Assembly: GCA_945898065.1 (NCBI GenBank)
Contig: CAMDHH010000002.1
Location: forward strand, 1-64,000
Source of the DNA: Bifidobacterium breve
Lineage (GTDB): Bacteria > Actinomycetota > Actinomycetes > Nanopelagicales > Nanopelagicaceae
DNA: 64,000 nt
Reading direction: 5' to 3'
Shown: piece by piece, positions 10,484 through 17,672 of the stretch
Layout of the letters: each line of letters opens with the position of its first letter
How positions within the stretch are numbered: the first letter of the stretch is position 1
Position numbers and translations under genes: made by a program
Notes under the pieces: model-generated
Database searches by the model: none
What the model was told of the DNA's origin: nothing
What the model saw: the letters and a program-made list of their open reading frames with translations, nothing else

Positions 10484-10975
10484 ATGGCAATGATTCCAAA
10501 AGCCGGGATTTCAAAGACTGGCAATAAAGCTGAAGATCTCTTTCGATCTTTGACATCTTCACTGAAACCAGGTGAAGCCAGGCTAGGTGATGCCGTAAAG
10601 AATGGTAATTATGCTGAAGTGAAGAAAGTCAGCGGAGATACTCTCAATCAAGTTCGTGCAGTCAAGTACACAACCCTTGTTGCTTACGATGCTGAAAATG
10701 ATGCTTGGTATGTAGTTCCTGCATGCGATGTTGTTGCACTCATTGCAGGTAAAGAGCGCGGACAACACACAGAAAATCCATTTGAGAGTTCGACACTCTC
10801 ACTTCGAAATCTTGGTCCCTATAAAGTTTCGAGTGCTAATTTATCTACAGCATGGGATGCCGCAGTTGTAAAAAGTGATGGAAAACCATTACTCAAGCAG
10901 AAGATGAAAGATATTTTGCAAGAGTGTAAAGAACTTTCAACGGCTCATAAAAACGCAGTTCGAAAACTTGTTTAG
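10484..10975 (+). CDS. PD-(D/E)XK-type protein, candidate restriction endonuclease
   Basis: 163-residue cytoplasmic protein. Residues 35-48 (G-D-A-V-K-N-G-N-Y-A-E-V-K-K) fit a PD-(D/E)XK nuclease core with Asp36, Glu45 and Lys47, followed by a predicted strand 'YTTLVAYD' and 'AWYVVPACDVV'. An N-terminal helix carries Glu17. It converges on a beta-class DNA methyltransferase whose stop codon overlaps its own (10972-10975), the layout of a compact type II restriction-modification pair. A GGGAGAG ribosome site lies about 9 nt before ATG. The nuclease reading is my inference from motif and neighbour; it could also be an inactive relative. Confidence 0.6.
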   Translation: MAMIPKAGISKTGNKAEDLFRSLTSSLKPGEARLGDAVKNGNYAEVKKVSGDTLNQVRAVKYTTLVAYDAENDAWYVVPACDVVALIAGKERGQHTENPFESSTLSLRNLGPYKVSSANLSTAWDAAVVKSDGKPLLKQKMKDILQECKELSTAHKNAVRKLV

Positions 10976-11856
10976 GACTCAAAAGAGACATACTCAACGC
11001 TACCGTTGAGATCTCCATCGCCAATTCTCTTCTGGATTACTTCAATTGCCTCTGGGTTTTGATCGATTGTAAGAAACTTTCGACCCAACTTATGGGCAAC
11101 TGCTGCTGTAGTTCCACTTCCGGCAAAGAAATCCATAACCCAATCGCCCTCGTTACTACTTGCGTGAATTACTCGGCGCAAAATACCTTCAGGCTTTTGT
11201 GTTGCATAGCCTGTCTTTTCTTTACCTGTTGGCGAAACAATGGTGTGCCACCAAACATCGGTAGGTAATTTTCCTTTTTCTGCCTTTTCAGGAGTAACCA
11301 AACCAGGTGCCATATATGGCTCGCGATCAACGGCCTCATTATTGAAGGTGTAATTCTCTGGATCTTTTACATAGACCAAAATATTGTCATGTTTTGCAGG
11401 CCACTTTTTCTTTGCACGTGCGCCGTAGTCGTATGCCCAGATAATTTCATTGAGGAAACATTCGCGACCAAAGAGGGCATCGAGTAAAACTTTTGCGTAA
11501 TGAACTTCGCGAAAATCTAAATGCAAATAGAGAGTGCCATTTGGCTTGAGAATGCGCCAGGCCTCTTCAAGACGTGGTTCAAGAAATGCCCAGTAATCAA
11601 CAAAGTCATCGTTATACGAAGTAACAATTCCTTTTACGGTTTCATAGCTCTGACCCTTGAAACCAACACGTCCGCCTTCGGTGCTTCGAACAGTTTTGAT
11701 TGCTTGGCGCTTTTGCACTTTGCCTGTATTGAATGGGGGATCTATATAAATTAGATCAATGCAGGCATCAGGCATGGATTTCAAAACTCCAAAATTATCG
11801 CCAAATACAACAGTGCTTGGACCATCGGCTGACCATGGCGTGGAGGTTGATTGCAT
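10972..11856 (-). CDS. Beta-class DNA (N6-adenine or N4-cytosine) methyltransferase
   Basis: 294 residues. The catalytic motif IV D-P-P-F (residues 39-42, in 'IDLIYIDPPFNTG') precedes the S-adenosylmethionine motif F-A-G-S-G (residues 244-248), the order that defines beta-class methyltransferases. 'GYATQKPEGILRRVI' is the usual segment just before motif I. The recognition sequence cannot be read from the protein. It faces the PD-(D/E)XK protein tail to tail. TATTGT lies 6 nt upstream of ATG 11856, and TGTCGT sits 10 nt further up, a partial match to the damage-type promoter seen elsewhere in the window. Confidence 0.9.
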   Translation of the reverse strand: MQSTSTPWSADGPSTVVFGDNFGVLKSMPDACIDLIYIDPPFNTGKVQKRQAIKTVRSTEGGRVGFKGQSYETVKGIVTSYNDDFVDYWAFLEPRLEEAWRILKPNGTLYLHLDFREVHYAKVLLDALFGRECFLNEIIWAYDYGARAKKKWPAKHDNILVYVKDPENYTFNNEAVDREPYMAPGLVTPEKAEKGKLPTDVWWHTIVSPTGKEKTGYATQKPEGILRRVIHASSNEGDWVMDFFAGSGTTAAVAHKLGRKFLTIDQNPEAIEVIQKRIGDGDLNGSVEYVSFES

Positions 11857-11927
11857 TTGCTCACAATATCAGCGCCATACGACAACTAAGGCCATCGGAG
11901 AAGAATTGAACTAAACTATTGCTCACA

Positions 11928-13127
11928 ATGAGGCCAAAAATCTTTTCAAAAGTATTTCACCTATTCGCCGATCGAAAAGTCTGGGTGCGCCAAATTGCAG
12001 TCGCCGGCCTCGCTGGCGCAGTTTCGTGGCAAGTTGGAGATTTACTTATTACAGATGGCGGTGTAGTCGCAGCCATTGTTTGCTCATTGAGTATTCGGGT
12101 TTCATTACATAAATCAATCCGTGAAGGTTTTGGCCAAATTGTTGGAACTGTAATTGGCGCTTCTGTTGCTCTCTTTGCTGTATCTGTCTTCAACATGGGA
12201 TTTATTGCAATCGGTATCACCGTTGTTATGTGCTCTGTTGTTGCCCGAGCGCTACACCTTGGTGAAGTTGCCTCAGTCAACGTTCCAGTAACTGCCCTCA
12301 TTGTTATTGGTCCAGGCCTATCTGGTACGACCGCTCTACATCGCCTTGGTTCCACACTGATCGGTGCTGCAATAGCAATCGTCTTTTCATACTTCTCGCA
12401 TCCGAAGACTCCAGTTGGTCGAGCAATAGATCTAATAACAAATGTGAGTCACAAAGCAGCCAATCTTTTAGCTGAGATGTCTGAAGGTGTTGCTGCTGGC
12501 TACACACAAAAAGAGGCAGGCAATTGGTTAGCGAAGGCTCGTTTACTCATTGAAGACATTCCAGCCCTTCGCTCTCAATCTGTTGAAGCACGTGGACATG
12601 CACGGTGGTTTCCAACTGCCGAAAAAGATGAAGCAGAAGATGTCTATATCCGTGGAATCGCCTTGGAACATACCGTTGTTCAAGTTCGAACTATTGCGCG
12701 CACGCTCTTTGATTCAGCAGTCAGTGGTGGAATTGCAGATTCAACAAAGAAGCAAATAGCCGTGGCACTCTCTGCTGCTAGTTTTGCAATCTCATCTAAG
12801 TTTGACGAAGAAAATTTCAGCGCTGATGATTCAAATCAGAGTGCGACTGAGGATGCTCGAGAAGCAGGAGCCGCCCTTGCAGAATCCTTGATCGAAGATG
12901 CTAAAGATGCTGACCAAGAACAGATTGTTCGTGGCCTTTCCATGGTCGCCAATATCGACCGAATTGCTGATTCTCTGGATCAAAATTCACCAGCACTCAA
13001 AGATGTATCAACACCGGATGAACCTTCTCAACAAAAGGTAATGGCAATCTCACCTATTGATCAGACCTTAAATTTGAGTAAACGGGTTAGAAGGAGTTTC
13101 AAAAAACTCTTTGGTAAGTATTTCTGA
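11928..13127 (+). CDS. FUSC/aromatic-acid-exporter-like membrane protein
   Basis: About 399 residues. The first 160 residues contain six closely packed hydrophobic helices, starting at 'VWVRQIAVAGLAGAVSWQVG', as in the FUSC/ArAE N-terminal domain. The rest is a soluble, acidic helical region ending in a basic tail ('KRVRRSFKKLFGKYF'). Family members export aromatic acids or amphiphiles; no substrate is evident here. ATG 11928 is preferred; an in-frame TTG at 11919 is possible. A TAAACT hexamer lies about 10 nt upstream of the ATG. Confidence 0.72.
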   Translation: MRPKIFSKVFHLFADRKVWVRQIAVAGLAGAVSWQVGDLLITDGGVVAAIVCSLSIRVSLHKSIREGFGQIVGTVIGASVALFAVSVFNMGFIAIGITVVMCSVVARALHLGEVASVNVPVTALIVIGPGLSGTTALHRLGSTLIGAAIAIVFSYFSHPKTPVGRAIDLITNVSHKAANLLAEMSEGVAAGYTQKEAGNWLAKARLLIEDIPALRSQSVEARGHARWFPTAEKDEAEDVYIRGIALEHTVVQVRTIARTLFDSAVSGGIADSTKKQIAVALSAASFAISSKFDEENFSADDSNQSATEDAREAGAALAESLIEDAKDADQEQIVRGLSMVANIDRIADSLDQNSPALKDVSTPDEPSQQKVMAISPIDQTLNLSKRVRRSFKKLFGKYF

Positions 13128-13183
13128 CCATTTTATTAGCTCTTTTATCTTTACATATCCAAGCGAGGTATTAGTATTATCAA

Positions 13184-14029
13184 ATGAAATCTCCTGTGCA
13201 TATATATAAGAGCAAATCAGATGGTTGGATCATAAATCAGGGAGAAGAGAATAAATCTTTGGATATCTCTCTTTCACAACTATTGCAATTGAATATAGAG
13301 GATGCACGCAAACATATTTCTAAAGCAAGTAAAGAAGTCTCACCGATAGCGCACCGTGACCATCTTGCTCCAATTGACGATAATCAAGAAGTATGGGCAT
13401 GCGGAGTTACTTATCTGCGAAGCAAGGTAGGCCGAATGGAAGAGTCTGATCTCCCCGATCTTTATAGTCGCGTCTATGATGCAGCAAGGCCAGAGATATT
13501 CTTCAAAAGTTCTGGTTGGCGTGCAGTGGGAAATAAAGAGGCTGTAGGAATTCGCGCAGATTCTGGGTGGGATGTTCCTGAAGGCGAAGTTGGTTTAGTC
13601 GTTAATGCACATGGAGAAATATTTGGATATGTGATTGGCAACGATATGAGTTCGCGCTCTATCGAAGGTGAGAATGCGCTCTATTTACCTCAGGCAAAAT
13701 GCTATGAAAAATCTTGCGCACTGGGTCCCTACATCGTTCCTGCGTGGGAAATAGATGAAGCAGTCTTTCCTATCAAAGTAAGCATCAAGCGAGACGGTTC
13801 AGAAGTTTTCACAGGTGAGACTTCTAGCGGCCAGATGAAACGCAACTTTCCTGAATTAGTTGAATGGCTCTTCAAGACGCTACCAATGCCCGAAGGTGCA
13901 ATTGTCCTTACCGGCACCGGTGTTGTTCCAGATAGTTCATTCACTCTTAACATCGGTGATGTTGTAGATATTTCAATTCAGTCACTGGGAACATTGAGTA
14001 ATCATGTCGTTTCAGTAGGAAGTAAATAG
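13184..14029 (+). CDS. FAH-family 2-keto-3-deoxy-sugar-acid dehydratase
   Basis: 281-residue member of the fumarylacetoacetate-hydrolase superfamily. The segment 'GWDVPEGEVGLVV' and the following 'GNDMSSRSIEGENALYLPQ' with A-K-C-Y-E-K-S-C-A-L-G-P match the subgroup that dehydrates 2-keto-3-deoxy-pentonates to alpha-ketoglutaric semialdehyde; the metal-binding Glu-x-Glu and the Asp are present. The next gene, abutting at its stop (TAG then ATG), encodes a matching semialdehyde dehydrogenase, which supports the assignment. TAGTAT at 13172-13177 lies 6 nt before ATG 13184. Substrate stereochemistry is unknown. Confidence 0.82.
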   Translation: MKSPVHIYKSKSDGWIINQGEENKSLDISLSQLLQLNIEDARKHISKASKEVSPIAHRDHLAPIDDNQEVWACGVTYLRSKVGRMEESDLPDLYSRVYDAARPEIFFKSSGWRAVGNKEAVGIRADSGWDVPEGEVGLVVNAHGEIFGYVIGNDMSSRSIEGENALYLPQAKCYEKSCALGPYIVPAWEIDEAVFPIKVSIKRDGSEVFTGETSSGQMKRNFPELVEWLFKTLPMPEGAIVLTGTGVVPDSSFTLNIGDVVDISIQSLGTLSNHVVSVGSK

Positions 14030-15463
14030 ATGAACTCCTCAACGGATACCGCTGTAAAGGATGCAGTTGCTGCGTGGAAGATTTATCGAACTTGGAAGCC
14101 CCAGAGAATCATTGAACTTCTCCATGCAATTGCAGATCAATTAGATGGGGCTAAAGAGCATTTAGTCCCCGTTGCGATGGCAGAGACTCACTTGCCACAA
14201 GCACGACTTGAGGGAGAAGTAGGACGCGCATCAGGTCAATTTAGATTAATGGCACAAGCTGTAGCAGATTCAACATATTTAGAGATTGTTATTGATAAAG
14301 AAAATTTAGCCCTAACTCCACCCCGGCCAGAACTTCGCTCCATGACAATGCCTTTGGGAGTTGTAGGAATATTTGGCGCAAGTAATTTTCCATTTGCCTT
14401 TGGTGTCGCAGGTGGAGATACAGCATCAGCTCTTGCGGCGGGATGCGCAGTTGTAATTAAAATAAATCCGGGCCACCCAGAAGTCTCTACGATGGTTGGA
14501 GAACTGATGGTCCGAGCAGCGAATTCTGTCGGTGCACCAAAAGGATTGATTTCGATTATCAGTGGGCTAGAGGCTGGAATGGAATTGGTAAAACATAAAG
14601 ATCTACGCGCAGTTGCATTTACTGGTTCCACGCACGGTGGCCGCGCACTCTTTGATGCAATCAATGCACGAGAAATTCCTATTCCTTTTTATGGCGAACT
14701 AGGCGGACTCAATCCTATGTTTGTAACGCAGAGTGCAATCAATGCGCGCGCAAAAGCAATTGCAGAGGGATTTCTAGCCTCGATTACTTTAGGTGCAGGG
14801 CAATTTTGCACCAAGCCAGGCTTCCTAATTGCTGTTGGAGCAAGTGCTCTCAATAAAGAGTTGTCACTATTAGTTGCAGCAGCATCACCTCAGAAGATGT
14901 TGAATCAACGAACTCAGGGGCTCCATGATTCAATCAGAGATGAAATGCTCAGCGTTCAAGGAATGAAACTTGTGGCTTCGAGCAAGTCAGATGCTGTAGA
15001 TGCATCAGTGACTGTGATGACAATTAGCGCGCAAGATTTCCTCAAGAATAAAGAAGGTGCAATGCGTGAAGTCTTCGGTCCAACAGCTGTTGTCATTGAT
15101 TGTGCTTCCAAAGAAGAACTTATCGCTATCGCTCGATCATTTTCGGGAACACTTGCTAGCGGAATTCATGGTGAAGAGAATGATTCAACGTTACCTGCCG
15201 AGTTGCTTTCAATTCTGGAAGATATTTCGGGACGCATCGTTTGGAATCAGTGGCCAACAGGACTAGCAGTTACCTGGGCAATGCATCACGGTGGTCCGTA
15301 TCCTGCGTCCACGAATCCACTCTTTACATCGGTGGGCGCGCGAGCACTACTTCGCTTTAGGCGTCCAATCGTTTATCAGAATTTCCCAGATGTCTTGCTT
15401 CCAGCACCACTTCATAGTGATTCGCCTGAATTGAAAAGCGCGCGAATCGATGGGAAGCGCTAA
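14030..15463 (+). CDS. Alpha-ketoglutaric semialdehyde dehydrogenase-type aldehyde dehydrogenase
   Basis: 477-residue aldehyde dehydrogenase. 'GIFGASNFPFAFGVAGGDTA' followed by S-A-L-A-A-G-C-A-V-V is the hallmark of the NADP-dependent KGSADH branch; 'AFTGSTHGGRALFD' is the cofactor loop, 'ELGGLNP' holds the general base Glu, and the nucleophile is the Cys in 'LGAGQFCTKPG'. With the preceding dehydratase it would convert a 2-keto-3-deoxy acid to alpha-ketoglutarate, feeding the TCA cycle (Weimberg-type end steps). No lactonase or sugar-acid dehydratase is visible nearby. Its stop overlaps that of the convergent alcohol dehydrogenase by 4 bp. Confidence 0.85.
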   Translation: MNSSTDTAVKDAVAAWKIYRTWKPQRIIELLHAIADQLDGAKEHLVPVAMAETHLPQARLEGEVGRASGQFRLMAQAVADSTYLEIVIDKENLALTPPRPELRSMTMPLGVVGIFGASNFPFAFGVAGGDTASALAAGCAVVIKINPGHPEVSTMVGELMVRAANSVGAPKGLISIISGLEAGMELVKHKDLRAVAFTGSTHGGRALFDAINAREIPIPFYGELGGLNPMFVTQSAINARAKAIAEGFLASITLGAGQFCTKPGFLIAVGASALNKELSLLVAAASPQKMLNQRTQGLHDSIRDEMLSVQGMKLVASSKSDAVDASVTVMTISAQDFLKNKEGAMREVFGPTAVVIDCASKEELIAIARSFSGTLASGIHGEENDSTLPAELLSILEDISGRIVWNQWPTGLAVTWAMHHGGPYPASTNPLFTSVGARALLRFRRPIVYQNFPDVLLPAPLHSDSPELKSARIDGKR

Positions 15464-16569
15464 GGCAAAATAACTTGCCTGACAACTTCACCACCATGGA
15501 GTGCATCCATTGCTTCATTTACTTCACTCATGGGACGAGTGAGAGAAACTAATTTCTCAACTGGTAATTTTCCTTCTCGCCAATATTGAACGAATTCGGG
15601 AATATCTTTACGCGGATCACCTGATCCCATATACGAGCCTTGAAGAGTCTTTACTTCAGTAACCAAAGATGCAGCGGGAATACCAAGAAGGGCTGAAGGA
15701 TCTGGTAATCCAATTGTTGTTACTACACCACCTCTAATAGTCATTTCATATGCTTGTTGCAGTGCTTCTACGCGTCCAACAGTTTCGATTGAATAATCGA
15801 CACCATCTTTTACATATTCGCGCACGTTATCCGTCGGTGCTATCGCGATATCGGCACCTAATTCCAGTGCCAATTCACGTTTCATTGCAACTGGGTCTAT
15901 TGCAATAATGGGGGATGCCTTGGAAATAACAGCGCCTATGAGTGCTGCAAGTCCAACTCCACCAAGGCCCCAAATTCCCACCGATGCACCTGATGGAACT
16001 TTTGCTCCATTTCTTACCGCACCAATTCCTGTTAGAAGTGCACAACCAAATATTGCAGTGCTTGAAAGTGGTAGATCAGATGGAATTTTTACAAGTGAGC
16101 GTCTATCCAGCACCATATGTTGGCTGTAGCAAGAAACTCCGTTGTAGTGATGAATTAGTTTACCGTTGAATGAGATGCGCGATCCACCACGCGACATTTC
16201 ACCTCTAACATTTGCTGCTGAACCGACTGAACAATATGCAGGGATTCCATGTAGACATTGTCTGCACTCTCCGCAGGGCGGCATAAAAATGATTGAGACT
16301 GTGTCACCAATTTTTAGATCTTTGACTCCAGCGCCAAGTTCTTCAACCACCCCAACACCTTCGTGACCACCGATGAGTGGAATAGGTCTTGGACGCGATC
16401 CATTGACAATAGATAAATCAGAATGACAAATACCCGCACCTGTTATGCGTAGAAGTACTTCTCCTTCGCGGGGCTTCTCTAAATCAATTTCAACAAGTTC
16501 AAAAGGTTTTGACTGGGCATAAGGCATGGGAAGTCCATTTTTCATAAGAAGAGCCGCAACAGTTTTCAT
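15460..16569 (-). CDS. Zinc-dependent alcohol dehydrogenase (MDR family, class III-like)
   Basis: 369 residues. Catalytic zinc ligands appear in 'GAGICHSDLSIV' and 'GGHEGVGVVEEL', the structural zinc lobe in 'PPCGECRQCLHGIPAYC', and the NAD-binding turn in 'VGIWGLGGVGLAALIGA'. The long insertion after the structural zinc makes it resemble formaldehyde/class III enzymes. Substrate not deducible. It lies 22 bp downstream of a Gfo/Idh dehydrogenase gene on the same strand and is probably co-transcribed with it. Confidence 0.88.
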   Translation of the reverse strand: MKTVAALLMKNGLPMPYAQSKPFELVEIDLEKPREGEVLLRITGAGICHSDLSIVNGSRPRPIPLIGGHEGVGVVEELGAGVKDLKIGDTVSIIFMPPCGECRQCLHGIPAYCSVGSAANVRGEMSRGGSRISFNGKLIHHYNGVSCYSQHMVLDRRSLVKIPSDLPLSSTAIFGCALLTGIGAVRNGAKVPSGASVGIWGLGGVGLAALIGAVISKASPIIAIDPVAMKRELALELGADIAIAPTDNVREYVKDGVDYSIETVGRVEALQQAYEMTIRGGVVTTIGLPDPSALLGIPAASLVTEVKTLQGSYMGSGDPRKDIPEFVQYWREGKLPVEKLVSLTRPMSEVNEAMDALHGGEVVRQVILP

Positions 16570-16591
16570 AAAATATCTAACTTCCCATCAC

Positions 16592-17644
16592 CTAGAGTTG
16601 AACACCAATTTGTCTGCGAATCTCTTCGCCAATTCCAATAATTGCAACTGTTTGCTCATGTGTGTGCAAGGGAGATTCAAGCAATCCTTCAGAGACATAT
16701 TTAGATAAATAGTTTGCCTGATATGCAAGACCTTCATGGCCAACAACACCTGTTTGATCTTTCCAGTTTGGTCCCTTGCCATTGAATACTGCTTCGCGAA
16801 GACCAAGCCCAGATGGAGTAAAAAAGGGTGAATCAATAAGTAGAACGCCTTCAGTACCCGATACAGATGCACGAGTTGGAACATGGCTATAACCAGTTGT
16901 TGTAATAACGGCTCGAGCACCTGATTCGTATTCAAATACAGCAGATGCCATCGCCTCTGAATGTGGACTATGTAATTGACCTGTTGCGCTAATTTTCTTT
17001 GGTAATCCAAGAATCGATTCAGTAAATGCAATCGGGTAGATACCCATATCTTGAACAATGCTCGCACCCGGTAGCCACAAACGCGCAACATCGCGAGCAT
17101 CTTGGCCAAAGTCAGCTTGGATCAATTCAATCTTGCCCAGTAATCCACGTTCGAACATTTGGCGCATCATGTCGGCCTGTGGCAAATAACGAGTCCACAT
17201 TGCCTCCATTGCAAAGACATTTGCCTTCTTTGCAGCCTCATACAAAGTCTTTGATTCAGCCTTACTAATTGTCGAAGGTTTTTCAATGAGTAGATGCTTG
17301 CCAGCATTTATCGCAATGAGGGAATCCGCAAGGTGAGTATTTGGCAAAGTGGCAATGTAAATAACATCGATATCTTTTTGGCCGCAAAGCTCTTCATAAG
17401 AGTTATAGGTCATATCAACCCCATGTTTTGCAGCAAGTATTGCTGCCTTACCTGGGGTCTTTGATGCAATACCCATTACTTGTTGTTTCGTGTGTTTCTT
17501 GAGCGTATTGATAAAGACATCAGCAATATCGCCAGCCCCAACAATTCCCCATCGAAGTGATGGAACAGAAGCAGGATCTAGGAGCCTAGCCTTTGGAAAG
17601 TCGGACTCAGAGAAATTCTTTACAACATCTGAAAACATAGCCAT
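16592..17644 (-). CDS. Gfo/Idh/MocA-family oxidoreductase
   Basis: 350 residues. The Rossmann turn 'WGIVGAGDIADVFINTL' is followed by 'VIYIATLPNTHLADSLIA' and by the family motif E-K-P in 'HLLIEKPSTISKAES'. Members oxidise or epimerise sugars and inositols with NAD(P). TAGGCT lies 6 nt upstream of ATG 17644, a leaderless start. It leads the two-gene unit with the alcohol dehydrogenase, across from the keto-deoxy acid pair, so a role in sugar or sugar-acid catabolism is likely but unproven. Confidence 0.87.
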   Translation of the reverse strand: MAMFSDVVKNFSESDFPKARLLDPASVPSLRWGIVGAGDIADVFINTLKKHTKQQVMGIASKTPGKAAILAAKHGVDMTYNSYEELCGQKDIDVIYIATLPNTHLADSLIAINAGKHLLIEKPSTISKAESKTLYEAAKKANVFAMEAMWTRYLPQADMMRQMFERGLLGKIELIQADFGQDARDVARLWLPGASIVQDMGIYPIAFTESILGLPKKISATGQLHSPHSEAMASAVFEYESGARAVITTTGYSHVPTRASVSGTEGVLLIDSPFFTPSGLGLREAVFNGKGPNWKDQTGVVGHEGLAYQANYLSKYVSEGLLESPLHTHEQTVAIIGIGEEIRRQIGVQL

Positions 17645-17672
17645 GAGATGAGCCTATTGCCTAAAAAAGAAT

